60,803 nucleotides of DNA from NCBI RefSeq assembly GCF_000960765.1, contig NZ_JYNH01000013.1, forward strand, positions 1-60,803, given 5' to 3'. Source of the stretch: Desulfosporosinus sp. I2. GTDB lineage: Bacteria > Bacillota > Desulfitobacteriia > Desulfitobacteriales > Desulfitobacteriaceae. The notes under the pieces are model-generated. The model saw only the letters and a list, made by a program, of their open reading frames with translations. It was not told the DNA's origin and did no database searches. Shown piece after piece: positions 34,317-42,695 of the stretch. The translations under genes were made by a program, and so were the position numbers. The first letter of the stretch is position 1. Every line of letters begins with the position of its first letter.

Positions 34317-35918
34317 TTAAAGGCTTCGCATGCCTCTCTCGTTATAAACTCCACCTCCGTCATCCTGATGTCGTAAAGCCCTGTCAAGTGCCATGATTAA
34401 AGCAACAGCACCGTCAATACGCTCGGTACTTTTTTCTTTGTCCGGTTTGATGTTGCCTGCTGGGTCTGTTTTGACATAGATGTTATCCATCATCCAGCGA
34501 AGGACCGGATTGCCACTATGGGCTATTTTTTCTTCGAGCGTCAGCTTCATCAATTCCTTGGTCGAGGGGGACATATCTTTATAACCCTGTCCGAACGGCA
34601 CCACAGTAAAGCCCAAGCCCTCTAAGTTCTGAGACATCTGCACTGCTCCCCAGCGGTCAAAGGCAATCTCACGAATGTTATAGTCCTTGCCAAGTTCCTC
34701 AATAAAAGTCTCAATAAACCCGTAATGGACGACGTTCCCCTCCGTCGTTTTCATAAACCCTTGCTGCTCCCAAGTATCGTAGGGCACGTGGTCGCGTCGG
34801 ACACGCAGGTCCATATTGACTTTCGGGATCCAGAAGAACGGAACGACTTGATAGTTGTCGTCTTCCGCGTTCGGGGGGAACACTAAGACGAAGGCCGTAA
34901 CGTCAGTCGTACTTGAGAGATCTAGCCCAGCAAAACACTCACGGCCTTTTAACCTCTCAAAATCAACGGGGAAGGCACATTTATCCCACGCCTCCATCGG
35001 CATCCAGCGTATGGATTGCTTCGTCCAGATGCAGAGTCTTAGTTGTTTAAAGGAGTTTTCTTCGGCAGGGTTTTGCCGGGCATTCTCACAAGCAATAGCC
35101 AACTTAGCCTCAGTTACGGTAATACCCATGCTTGGGTTGGCCTTCCGCCATGTTTCAGGCTTAGACCAGTCGTCGGTTTCACTTGCTGCGTAGATGGTGG
35201 GATAAAAGGTTTGGTCGGTTTTTCGATCCTCTAGAATATCCACTGCTTTTTGATGAATCTCGTAACCAATACTGTGCATGTCGTTTCCTGCGGTGGTGAT
35301 CAGGAAATTTAACGGTTGTCTTCTTGCATCCGAAGCACCTTGAAGCATGACTCGGGCCATTTCCCGATTTGCTACATGAAGTTCATCGTAGAGGACGGCG
35401 TGGGGGTTGATCCCATGTTTTGAGAACGCTTCACTCGAAAGAACCTGGTAGAATGAGTTCTTTTCTGGATAAACTAGCCGTTTCTGTGACGCTACGATCT
35501 TTAGCCGTTTTTGGAGTGCCGGACATAGACCGATCATATCAACGGCTACCATATAAATTAGGCTGGCTTGCGCTCGATCCGCTGCACAACTGTAGATTTC
35601 TGCCCCATACTCATCATCCGCCACTAACATAAAAAGGGCGATTGCCGCCCCAAGCTCGGTTTTGCCCTGTTTCTTTGCTATCTCAACATAAGCGGTATTA
35701 AATTGACGGTTCCCGTCTTTCTTAACCACACCAAAAATATTGCGAATAATCTCGGTTTGCCAATCAAGTAGTTTAAAGGGTTTGTTATACCACTCGCCTT
35801 TGGTATGTCTAAGGTTCTCAATAAACGCTATGGCATACTCCGCTTTGCCTTGATTATAATGCGAGCTCGGCAACATAAACCGGGTTGGAGTAAAGGCCTT
35901 AGCTTTTTTTGTAGCCAA
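34317..35918 (-). CDS. Terminase large subunit
   Basis: This 533-residue protein has a Walker A motif (AKKQGKTELG, about 81-90), Walker B (AVLYDELH, about 174-181), and an RNase-H-like nuclease with the first Asp in FAGLDLSSTTD (about 334), FDRWGA and the final ERIDGAVALIMALDRAL. It packages DNA into the head and cuts it. It is separated from the small subunit (39864) by several accessory genes. Confidence 0.95.
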   Translation of the reverse strand: MATKKAKAFTPTRFMLPSSHYNQGKAEYAIAFIENLRHTKGEWYNKPFKLLDWQTEIIRNIFGVVKKDGNRQFNTAYVEIAKKQGKTELGAAIALFMLVADDEYGAEIYSCAADRAQASLIYMVAVDMIGLCPALQKRLKIVASQKRLVYPEKNSFYQVLSSEAFSKHGINPHAVLYDELHVANREMARVMLQGASDARRQPLNFLITTAGNDMHSIGYEIHQKAVDILEDRKTDQTFYPTIYAASETDDWSKPETWRKANPSMGITVTEAKLAIACENARQNPAEENSFKQLRLCIWTKQSIRWMPMEAWDKCAFPVDFERLKGRECFAGLDLSSTTDVTAFVLVFPPNAEDDNYQVVPFFWIPKVNMDLRVRRDHVPYDTWEQQGFMKTTEGNVVHYGFIETFIEELGKDYNIREIAFDRWGAVQMSQNLEGLGFTVVPFGQGYKDMSPSTKELMKLTLEEKIAHSGNPVLRWMMDNIYVKTDPAGNIKPDKEKSTERIDGAVALIMALDRALRHQDDGGGVYNERGMRSL

Positions 35919-35990
35919 ACTTTCACCCCAACTCTTTTATTAATTCAACAAAAACAGAACCTCCCAGTATTGGGAAGTCCCTCGCAATAG

Positions 35991-36149
35991 TTAGTAGCTG
36001 TCAATCCACTCCATCGCTTCTTCAAGGCTGTCGCACTCCCATTCGAGTTCGTTGTCCTTGGTGGTTATCCAGTAAAGGTACCCGGCCCCGTCACGAGTGG
36101 TAGTCTCTTTAATAAGAAGCCCCTTGTAACTCTTTATCCGTTTAGCCAT
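35991..36149 (-). CDS. Small hypothetical protein (52 aa)
   Basis: ATG 36149 overlaps the upstream gene's stop by 8 bases. This short protein starts MAKRIKSYKGLLIKETTTRDGAG and ends LEWECDSLEEAMEWIDSY. It has a beta-turn-beta-helix composition. It lies between the small coiled-coil gene and TerL in the late region. The function is unknown. Confidence 0.6.
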   Translation of the reverse strand: MAKRIKSYKGLLIKETTTRDGAGYLYWITTKDNELEWECDSLEEAMEWIDSY

Positions 36150-36333
36150 TCGCCTTCGCCGCCTCTCGCAGTTTATCTTCAAGGCCCATGACTTTTTTGG
36201 CGAGACTCAAGCTTCGATTTTGGGCTGACCTCAGTTGGGTGTAGTGCCCAGCTTCCGCAAGTTGCTTAACCTCGATGCCTATTATCTCGTACATTCTCCG
36301 AGCTTCTTCAAGTTTTATTATAAGCTTGTCCAT
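36142..36333 (-). CDS. Small coiled-coil hypothetical protein (63 aa)
   Basis: ATG 36333 has an AGGAGG site. This short, almost entirely helical protein (KLIIKLEEARRMYEIIGIEVKQL..SLAKKVMGLEDKL) is preceded by one of three conserved promoter-like elements (36363-36401). It is the first gene after that element, so it probably starts a transcription unit running into the terminase-portal genes. The function is unknown. Confidence 0.65.
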   Translation of the reverse strand: MDKLIIKLEEARRMYEIIGIEVKQLAEAGHYTQLRSAQNRSLSLAKKVMGLEDKLREAAKANG

Positions 36334-36362
36334 GCAGTTTTGCCTCCTGTAGGTTTTTTCCG

Positions 36363-36401
36363 TAGTCCATTAATCACTCGAAACGCACAGGATAGCAAGT
36401 C
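36363..36401 (-). promoter_or_regulatory. Conserved promoter-like element B
   Basis: On the minus strand it reads TTGCTA (36398-36393), a 17-base spacer and GATTAA, followed by TGGACTAC. Copies in front of radC (37043-37081) and the gene at 37513-38355 (38383-38420) have the same spacing. It probably directs transcription of the 36142-36333 gene and those after it. Confidence 0.5.
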
Positions 36402-36534
36402 AATTCTGTACGGCTTTTTAAGCCGGGTACACACTCCGAGTTGAGCGTTCACCCTGCTAGGATAGACTTATCTGCTCAAACGCCAGCGTCGCGCGGGACA
36501 GGGGCAACAAATATTTAATCACCCGATGCATACT

Positions 36535-37014
36535 CTAACGCGACACGTTGTCAGGCTGGATTTCCCCACGCTCTTTTAGACTAACGTAGTTCCCATTATC
36601 TCCAATAACCACATGGTCCATTACTTCAATTCCCAGGATACTTCCCGCTTCAACTAACCGCTTTGTGATCTCTAAGTCCTCCCTACTAGGAGTTGGGTCA
36701 CCCGACGGGTGATTATGAATGAGGATTATGGAATTACTATTGGCCAGTACTGCGGCTTTAAATACTTCGCGCGGATGGACCAAGGAAGAGTTCAACGTAC
36801 CCACGGAAACCGTATTGAGCGCATTGACGTTATGTTTGGTATCCATACAAAGAACCACAAAATGTTCTCTGTCAGCTCCCACCAAAAATTCTCCAGCTAT
36901 AAGCGCCGCATCCTTTGGGGAGTTAATCTGTTTTGAGCCATAGGCGAGGCTTTTTTCCTTGACCAGTTGAATGGACACCACATTGACGTTTCGTAGCGTG
37001 TTCATCTTACGCAT
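36535..37014 (-). CDS. radC: RadC-family JAB-domain protein
   Basis: ATG 37014 follows AGGAGG, giving 159 residues. The JAB/MPN metal motif is complete: HNHPSGDPTPSREDLE, with an upstream SLVHPREVF and downstream VMDHVVIG. RadC proteins are common on phages and mobile elements, and their role in DNA repair or anti-defence remains unsettled. It is a shorter version that lacks the N-terminal HhH domain of chromosomal RadC. Confidence 0.9.
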   Translation of the reverse strand: MRKMNTLRNVNVVSIQLVKEKSLAYGSKQINSPKDAALIAGEFLVGADREHFVVLCMDTKHNVNALNTVSVGTLNSSLVHPREVFKAAVLANSNSIILIHNHPSGDPTPSREDLEITKRLVEAGSILGIEVMDHVVIGDNGNYVSLKERGEIQPDNVSR

Positions 37015-37255
37015 TTCATTTCTGCCTCCTGTTCGTTTTGGGTAGTCCATTAGTCACTCTACAACGAACAGATAGCAAGTTATTTTTTGTTAACTAAGAG
37101 GTCTTACACCTAGATCCATCAGTGCTTTTGCCCTGGTATTCTAGACTGCCTCGTTCTGAACAGCTTGCCCCAGGGATATCAACGAACGCAACACAAGCCA
37201 AACGTGCGCGACACATGGCCAACAGGAAAACACGCCAGTCAAGGCGTGTTGACAC
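37015..37255. other. Intergenic region upstream of radC
   Basis: About 240 bases contain promoter-like element A (37043-37081) about 30 bases before the radC start. No gene or convincing hairpin was seen in the rest. Confidence 0.5.
37043..37081 (-). promoter_or_regulatory. Conserved promoter-like element A
   Basis: On the minus strand TTGCTA (37078-37073), a 17-base spacer and GACTAA (37055-37050) are followed by TGGACTACC, matching elements B and C. It sits upstream of radC. Confidence 0.5.
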
Positions 37256-37516
37256 TCACTCTAGATGAACCTGAGTACAAATGGTTCTCATTCGAAAGGA
37301 AACCGTTTTCCGGCAAACAATCCTGGGGTAATTGTAATTCCGGGCTTTTACGTGCTTCCGTTCGGCTTCGACAGCTTCCTTGTAGCGAGGGTGTGACTTC
37401 TCAAGTTCCGAGCAGTCCATACATAAAATGTCCTCGTTCATCCGAGACATCGTTCGAGCGTCAAGCGGACCACCGCATCTTGAACACTTGTCCTGGGATA
37501 GAAATCCGTTCTTCAT
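37256..37516 (-). CDS. Small zinc-finger protein (86 aa)
   Basis: The start overlaps the upstream stop by 4 bases. The protein has the CSRCGGPLD..ILCMDCSE pair of CxxC motifs and a helix KEAVEAERKHVKARNYNY, the pattern of small zinc-finger proteins seen in many Firmicute phages. Homologues I recall usually end soon after the NYN; the 20 residues after it here may be extra. The function is unknown. Confidence 0.7.
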   Translation of the reverse strand: MKNGFLSQDKCSRCGGPLDARTMSRMNEDILCMDCSELEKSHPRYKEAVEAERKHVKARNYNYPRIVCRKTVSFRMRTICTQVHLE

Positions 37517-38355
37517 TCGTTTGCGCTCCCTTCGGTAAGAGCCTCTGTTCTGTGCCCATTGCGCTTCGCTTCGGCAGCTTGTTGGGATTCAGTCGTGCGA
37601 AAGGCTGTGTTCCCTTCTAGTTTGCTCAAGAGTATACTTCGTTCGATTTTGTATTCCTTGCCGATAAATCCTAGTTTTAGAAGGAAGCATCTGAACGCAT
37701 ATTTATCATTCTCAGTTTCCTTTTGCTTTACCGAGGTGAACTTTTGTTTTTGAGCTTGATTATTGAGCTGCCAGCAAAACATTCCAAAAGCGTGAATCTC
37801 TTGGGCATCTAGGCTCGCGTTGAAAAAGCTAAACTGTAGGGTCTTTTCTGCCATGTCGATGTCCAGTTCGTTATCTCCCGTGATCTTGCCTGCTTCGATA
37901 GCTTGATTTACGACTTCTGCAAAATCCTCCGAAGTGTCTATAGGAACAGCATTGATAGCCTCGACAAGGCCGTCTGGGATTATGACCTCCTGCCAACCTA
38001 GTGCTTTTCGTATGAGACCTTGTTTAGTCCATATCATGTTGACAAGATTTCGAAGGCTGTTACCATTGTGCCAGTTCATGGGAAGGGTTACTGTCAAATC
38101 CCTCTCGGCTGTGGCTCCCGCAATGTGTAGTGCATCGAGCACCATCCGTAAAGTCACATGCTCTTCTTTGATTCCAAGTTCCGGGGTTGTAACAATGCCG
38201 TTTCTATCGATGGTCCATCCACCGGCGTTGTAATTGAAGCTTGGTGCTCCGGCATATTTCACTTGTTCTCCGATTGTATCTGCGATCACAGAGGCTACCT
38301 GTTTACGTTCTAAACCTGTTACTTTGAATGAATAAGTTAACGTGTCGTTTGTCAT
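37513..38355 (-). CDS. Conserved phage protein (hypothetical, 280 aa)
   Basis: This 280-residue protein starts with VTGLERKQVASVIADTIGEQ and continues YAGAPSFNYNAGGWTIDRNG; the pattern recurs in phages of Clostridia, where related proteins carry a vague virulence-related name. The centre MNWHNGNSLRNLVNMIWTKQGLI looks helical and nucleic-acid-binding. It has its own promoter-like element (38383-38420). Its role in replication or takeover is unknown. Confidence 0.6.
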   Translation of the reverse strand: MTNDTLTYSFKVTGLERKQVASVIADTIGEQVKYAGAPSFNYNAGGWTIDRNGIVTTPELGIKEEHVTLRMVLDALHIAGATAERDLTVTLPMNWHNGNSLRNLVNMIWTKQGLIRKALGWQEVIIPDGLVEAINAVPIDTSEDFAEVVNQAIEAGKITGDNELDIDMAEKTLQFSFFNASLDAQEIHAFGMFCWQLNNQAQKQKFTSVKQKETENDKYAFRCFLLKLGFIGKEYKIERSILLSKLEGNTAFRTTESQQAAEAKRNGHRTEALTEGSANE

Positions 38356-38382
38356 GGTTTGTACCTACCTTTCTTTTTTGGT

Positions 38383-38420
38383 AGGTACATTAATCACTCT
38401 GTATGCAGTGAAAGTCAAGA
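38383..38420 (-). promoter_or_regulatory. Conserved promoter-like element C
   Basis: On the minus strand TTGACT (38418-38413), a 17-base spacer and GATTAA (38395-38390) are followed by TGTACCTACC. It has the best -35 match of the three elements. It lies upstream of the gene at 37513-38355. Confidence 0.55.
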
Positions 38421-38426
38421 CATTAA

Positions 38427-39683
38427 TTAGTATCTTGGTAGGGCACATTTGCTCCGTTTCGAATTAAAAAAATCACCAGCATTAGCGCCAGCGTTTTCAA
38501 GGTATCGTTTCACAATGACATCGGCGTATTTGGGATCGAGTTCCATCATATTGCAGACTCTTTCGGTCTGCTCTGCTGCGAGGAGTGTTGTTCCGGAACC
38601 GCCAAAAAGGTCAAGCACCAAATCTCCCTTATGGCTGGAATTGGTGATGGCCCTTGCTACCAACTCAATCGGTTTCATCGTCGGATGCTGTTCACTCCGC
38701 TTTGGCCTTGGTATATCAAACACGTCGCTTTGCTTTCGATCCACCAAAGGACAAAGTCTACTGCTACCCTCTAGCCAACCATACCATATTGGCTCGTACT
38801 GAGTATGGTAGTCTTTTCGGGAAAGTACTAGCGAGTCCTTCTTCCAAATAATCGTACTAGACCAGTGATAACCAGCTTCGCGTATGGCATCCATGAGGCC
38901 ACCCCACTCTTGGGCACTCATTACAACGTATGTCATACAGCCCGGCTCACTGACCGCGCTCATAGTCGTGAACACTTTTAACATGAAGTCCTTAAAATCA
39001 ACTGTGCTCATCTTATCGTTGAGGATTTGACGACCCGGCTTCCAGCTTGGATGGCTGCTCCCGCCGTAGTCTACATTCCAAGGCGGATCTGTAAAGACCT
39101 GCCTTGCTTTCTGACCATCCATTAAAACATTAACGTCTTCCAGGGAGGTACTATCCCCGCACATCAACCGGTGCCTACCCAAAAGCCAAATATCTCCTTG
39201 CTGGCTTATCGGTGTTTCGATTTCAGACAAGGCTTTATCTGTGTCGAAGTCATCTTCTTTTACATCCTCGGTGTCATTAGTATCGCTACCAAACAGCTCA
39301 TCTAGCTCGACTGCTTCAAAACCAGTCAAACTAACATCAAAACCATTGTCGCCGAGGTCTTTTAACAAGTCTGTGAGAAGTGGTATGTCCCAGTCACCCG
39401 CTACTTTGTTAAGAGCAATATTCAGAGCTTTCTCACGCTGCTCGTCCATATTCACAACGACACAGTCTATTTCTTTTGCGCCAAGCCCAGTCAATATTTT
39501 GAAGCGTTGATGCCCCCCTACGATATTGCCGGTTTGCTTGTTCCATATGATCGGTTCCACATATCCGAATTCCTCCATGCTTTTACGAAGCTTTTCAAAC
39601 TCCGTATCACCAGGCTTTAGGTCTTTACGAGGATTATATTTTGCCGCCTTTAATTGATCGGTGGGTATTTTCTGGATGTCCAT
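38427..39683 (-). CDS. ParB-like/DNA methyltransferase fusion
   Basis: This 418-residue protein has an N-terminal ParB/sulfiredoxin-like domain (about 1-100) with NPRKDLKPGD and the GGHQRFKIL motif. The methyltransferase domain follows from residue 165: the catalytic DPPW (FTDPPWNVDYGGSSH), and the SAM-binding FGGSGTTLLAAEQ near residue 370. This is a beta-class layout for an adenine-N6 or cytosine-N4 enzyme. It presumably modifies phage DNA and may protect it from host restriction. There is no matching endonuclease beside it. Confidence 0.9.
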   Translation of the reverse strand: MDIQKIPTDQLKAAKYNPRKDLKPGDTEFEKLRKSMEEFGYVEPIIWNKQTGNIVGGHQRFKILTGLGAKEIDCVVVNMDEQREKALNIALNKVAGDWDIPLLTDLLKDLGDNGFDVSLTGFEAVELDELFGSDTNDTEDVKEDDFDTDKALSEIETPISQQGDIWLLGRHRLMCGDSTSLEDVNVLMDGQKARQVFTDPPWNVDYGGSSHPSWKPGRQILNDKMSTVDFKDFMLKVFTTMSAVSEPGCMTYVVMSAQEWGGLMDAIREAGYHWSSTIIWKKDSLVLSRKDYHTQYEPIWYGWLEGSSRLCPLVDRKQSDVFDIPRPKRSEQHPTMKPIELVARAITNSSHKGDLVLDLFGGSGTTLLAAEQTERVCNMMELDPKYADVIVKRYLENAGANAGDFFNSKRSKCALPRY

Positions 39684-39704
39684 CGTTTTCCTCCCAAACT
39701 AAAA

Positions 39705-39723
39705 ACACGCTATTAAAGCGTGT
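39705..39723 (-). terminator. Terminator between TerS and methyltransferase
   Basis: On the minus strand ACACGCT, 5 bases and AGCGTGT are followed by TTTTTAG. It lies 18 bases before the methyltransferase start, after TerS. A second hairpin, TTGCCCGA/TCGGGCAA (39774-39793), lies just upstream without a T-tract. Late transcripts may be attenuated here. Confidence 0.65.
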
Positions 39724-39863
39724 CCGTGTCTTAGTGTATAAGTTGTTAAGCAAGCAGTAGCAAATTCGCTCGTTTGCCCGATCCGTCGGGCAATACGAAC
39801 ACTTACCCGGCTCTTAAACGTTATCGTGACACAAGCCAACGTGAAGCGACACGGGCGGTTTGT

Positions 39864-40406
39864 TTATCTACCTTTTCTTGCTGTAAGTAAATGTTCCATC
39901 GCATCCTCGTGTGGACTAGCTCCCACGTAATTTTGAGTGCTGTTGTCCTGCACCACTTGGTAGATCTGATACCAGATGCTGTTTGCCTGCTTCATAAAGC
40001 TCTGTGACATGGCAACGAATGGTGAAGGCATGGCATTTCCTGTCGTGGGATGCTTCGCCAAAAATCCGAATTCTGTAATGCTCTCTTCGCATTGAATCCA
40101 GCGAGAAACCGTCATGGCATATTGTTCTAAGAGCAGTGGATTGAGTAGGTGAGCACACTTACGTTCCTTAACCCACTCCCAAGTTTTCTGATATATTTCT
40201 ACAGCATAGGTGTCCTTGCCGCCTTTCTGCTTTGCCGAAAGATAGTCTTTTGGTGGTGGAATTTTCTGGCCGGTCAAATCTATTAATCCTTCAAAGTCCA
40301 CAATGGTCAATTTTCTTTTTCCGGGGTTTCCTTCGAGAATCTTGTCTGCGATGGGTTTTTTCTTACCGCCCGCACCGACACGAGCGCCCCCGTGTCCGTT
40401 TGCCAT
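39864..40406 (-). CDS. Terminase small subunit (P27-like)
   Basis: This 180-residue protein contains GGARVGAGGKKKPIADKILEGNPGKRKL, the typical N-terminus of P27-type small terminases, and LLEQYAMTVSRWIQCEESITEFG in the centre. It recognises the packaging site and recruits TerL. TerL lies four genes downstream, which is an unusual separation. The region before it holds the repeats noted at 40536-40587. Confidence 0.88.
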   Translation of the reverse strand: MANGHGGARVGAGGKKKPIADKILEGNPGKRKLTIVDFEGLIDLTGQKIPPPKDYLSAKQKGGKDTYAVEIYQKTWEWVKERKCAHLLNPLLLEQYAMTVSRWIQCEESITEFGFLAKHPTTGNAMPSPFVAMSQSFMKQANSIWYQIYQVVQDNSTQNYVGASPHEDAMEHLLTARKGR

Positions 40407-40535
40407 GATCTCACCTCTCTATTTCAAAATAATTTCGCCTATACCCCTTCTTGAACCTGCGAAATCTCGCGCGAAGCTTCCCACCTGGTCCCCTATGGTA
40501 AAGTTGGAAGGAATTAGACCGCCCCTCCCCCTTAG

Positions 40536-40587
40536 TTATCCACAGGCTAACAAGCTTATACACAGGCTATCCACAGGTTTATCCCCA
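40536..40587 (+). repeat. DnaA-box-like repeats near the packaging region
   Basis: Four related 9-mers in 52 bases: TTATCCACA (40536), TTATACACA (40556), CTATCCACA (40567) and TTATCCCCA (40579). The first matches the best DnaA box. They lie in the intergenic region between HNH and TerS, where cos or pac sites often lie. They may bind DnaA, or be terminase recognition repeats. Confidence 0.6.
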
Positions 40588-40935
40588 ACGACCATCTTCA
40601 CGAGCTGTCTTAATGTCATGACAGCGTTTGCAAAGAGCCTGCCAGTTACTCTCGTCCCAAAAAAGCATCATATCTCCTTTATGGGGTTTAATATGATCCA
40701 CTATTTTCGACGGTGTCAGTTTCCCTTCACGTTCACACGCCACACAAAGCGGGTGCTCTTCCAGAAACCGTTTACTCGCCTTGCGCCAGCGGCTGCCATA
40801 GCCTCGACTTGCTGCGGAACCACGTCTGCGATCGTATTCCTGTGTCACCTGCTTTTGATGCTTGTCACAATAACGATCAGACGTAAGTTCGGGACAACTA
40901 GGGTGGGAACATGGACGACGAGGTTTCATGGGCAT
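40579..40935 (-). CDS. Phage HNH endonuclease
   Basis: ATG 40935 is preferred, with AAAGGTG 6 bases upstream. The protein has an N-terminal CSHPSC..YCDKH zinc site, GSRWRKASKRFLEEHPLCVAC, and the HNH core HIKPHKGDMMLFWDESNWQALCKRCHDIKT. HNH nucleases next to small terminases cooperate with the terminase in cos-site cleavage in HK97-like phages. Its end touches the DnaA-box-like repeats. Confidence 0.88.
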   Translation of the reverse strand: MPMKPRRPCSHPSCPELTSDRYCDKHQKQVTQEYDRRRGSAASRGYGSRWRKASKRFLEEHPLCVACEREGKLTPSKIVDHIKPHKGDMMLFWDESNWQALCKRCHDIKTAREDGRWG

Positions 40936-40972
40936 CCACACATCACCTTTCCGCTACCTTTATCTAGGTCAG

Positions 40973-41158
40973 TCACTCGATGTATACCCCCTTGTTGTCT
41001 CTCATCATCCAGTCATAGATTACAAATTCTTCGGATTCTTCGTACATTTCTCGTAATCGATGTTCGTCTTTGCAGCGTCTTCCATTCCATCGTTTACAGT
41101 TCTTACAGGATTTTTTACATTCAGAGTCTGTTGGTATAAACAAGACGCACCTTAGCAT
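40973..41158 (-). CDS. Small Cys-rich hypothetical protein (61 aa)
   Basis: This short protein has four clustered cysteines (SECKKSCKNCKRW and RRCKDE), compatible with zinc binding, and an acidic C-terminal half. It is the first gene after the terminators at 41189 and 41273, so it heads the late unit. The function is unknown. Confidence 0.6.
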   Translation of the reverse strand: MLRCVLFIPTDSECKKSCKNCKRWNGRRCKDEHRLREMYEESEEFVIYDWMMRDNKGVYIE

Positions 41159-41188
41159 GGTCCATCCCTGCCTTTATGAAAATATAAA

Positions 41189-41205
41189 AGCCGCCTTAGG
41201 CAGCT
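41189..41205 (-). terminator. Terminator before the late genes
   Basis: AGCTGCC, TAA and GGCGGCT (one G-U) are followed by TTTTATATTTTC on the minus strand. It is the second of two terminators between the regulator gene and the late genes. Confidence 0.65.
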
Positions 41206-41272
41206 GTGCATTAAAAAGAATGCGACCGAGGTCGCTATATAAAAAGAGAGAGTAGGTGGATGAATGAGAAAA

Positions 41273-41299
41273 GGCCCTCGGACGTGTTGTCCAAGAGCC
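41273..41299 (-). terminator. Terminator after the late regulator gene
   Basis: On the minus strand GGCTCTTGGAC, 5 bases and GTCCGAGGGCC are followed by TTTTCTC. A palindrome GCGACC-GA-GGTCGC lies nearby at 41222-41235. It separates the early and late transcription units. Confidence 0.7.
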
Positions 41300-41402
41300 T
41301 CAATTAATCATTTCCACATCTTAATTATAGCACAGTTGAATTCTCCATGTTTGACCGATTTTAACCATTTACGACCGTTTTTAACCGTTTATGACCTTTT
41401 TT

Positions 41403-41885
41403 CTATCCGGTCACTTCCAACGTTAACTCTTGGTACATCTCATCTATTTCCACGACCGCTTTTTCATAACGCCTCTTTATTGTAGACCTCGGCATTTCAT
41501 ATTTAATACTTACCTTCTCTATACTCATATCGTTGATAACCATATCCGTAATAAGCGCTGATAATTCCTTTTTTAGCAAGAAGATGCAGCGTTCTAACAT
41601 ATCGAGCTCATATTTTTGGCCCTTATAGCGCTCCACTAATTCCGCTAAATGTTCTTCATTGTTCTCCTCAGTAACACTTTTATACTTTAGAGCGATCTTC
41701 GACGTTTTATCCGACACCCCGCTGTTTGATACGCGCTCGCCTTGAGGACTTGTGAACGTCATTTCCTCGATAGTCCTCTCTGCACTTATCCTGTACATCT
41801 CATAGTTTTCAATTTTAAATTCCAAGAGGCCGAGACTACGCTTCAATTCATGGTAATTTATGAGCAGCTTATCTACATCAATCAT
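41403..41885 (-). CDS. Late transcription regulator (ArpU/RinA-like)
   Basis: ATG 41885 follows GAGGAAGAG, giving 160 residues. A long helical N-terminus is followed by a C-terminal HTH (ALITDMVINDMSIEKVSIKYEMPRSTIKRRYEKAVVEI), like the sigma-70 region-4-type HTH of ArpU/RinA/DUF1492 regulators. Such proteins switch on the late genes of Firmicute phages, and it sits directly upstream of the late operon. It may read the promoter-like elements A-C. Confidence 0.75.
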   Translation of the reverse strand: MIDVDKLLINYHELKRSLGLLEFKIENYEMYRISAERTIEEMTFTSPQGERVSNSGVSDKTSKIALKYKSVTEENNEEHLAELVERYKGQKYELDMLERCIFLLKKELSALITDMVINDMSIEKVSIKYEMPRSTIKRRYEKAVVEIDEMYQELTLEVTG

Positions 41886-41996
41886 TTGTCTCTTCCTCCT
41901 CAAGCAAATAGGCAAAGTTACACGAGTCATGACAGTCATCACATGTGGCGTACATTGCGATCCACCTGAGACTAGTCTGTGTCTAATTCTGATTCT

Positions 41997-42566
41997 CTAC
42001 AATGTTTCTCCTAACTCAAATCTTGCGGATTTGGCGACATCTATAGCCATCCCGACGATTGGTAAAATAATGGGATCTGGCATATACCCTATGTCTAGTA
42101 TGCTTTCCCAAAAATCAGCGTAGACAACACGATCCCGATCTACCCTCGAATCCTTATCTGTCATCAATTGCAGTCTACCTTTATCCACAGCGAATATATC
42201 AACCCTCTTGTTGTCATAACACCCAGCGCCACAGTCAGTGGAATCGCGTGCAAAAAGGCAAGCCTGATTCTCCCAAGGTATCCCAACAACTAGTAGCACT
42301 GCACAATTCATATCCTCGCTGAAATCACTAAGCATGCCGTGGTATCGATCATCGGGTTGCTCGCCCTTCACCTCAACCCATAGTTTATCGTCTGGCAGCC
42401 AAAAGTCTGGTAAGTATAGATCACCGGTACTTAATTCAAATCCCTCTTTCTCGTATTCCCACCGCACACCGAGTGCGTCGAAGAATACTGCCCACCGGGC
42501 TTCGAGTCTTGTACGGAATCGGTACCCCTTATATCTTGTCTCGATTGCTTTTGTATTCTTGTGCAT
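41997..42566 (-). CDS. PD-(D/E)XK-like nuclease-fold phage protein
   Basis: In this 189-residue protein the segment YRFRTRLEARWAVFFDALGV, then YLPDFWLPDDKLWVEVKGEQP, is a clear PD-(D/E)XK nuclease-like core (E, PDF and EVKG). The C-terminus has no match I recognise. Proteins with this core are common in phages; many are single-domain nucleases of unknown role, possibly recombination or DNA degradation. It lies between the primase and the late regulator. Confidence 0.75.
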   Translation of the reverse strand: MHKNTKAIETRYKGYRFRTRLEARWAVFFDALGVRWEYEKEGFELSTGDLYLPDFWLPDDKLWVEVKGEQPDDRYHGMLSDFSEDMNCAVLLVVGIPWENQACLFARDSTDCGAGCYDNKRVDIFAVDKGRLQLMTDKDSRVDRDRVVYADFWESILDIGYMPDPIILPIVGMAIDVAKSARFELGETL

Positions 42567-42695
42567 ACGCTCACCCTTTCAAATCCTTGTAACACATAAT
42601 CTCTCACACACGTGTATGTGCATAATACGCGTTCTACATAGGGTTATATATATATACCACCCTGTATAATTACTTTTATCTTTAATAGATAATTT

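Noticed and set aside
40960-40990. Fourth copy of the promoter-like element (GAGTGACTGAC) before the HNH gene
   Set aside because: It overlaps the stop codon of the preceding gene and lacks a -35 at the 17-base spacing, so the similarity is probably chance.
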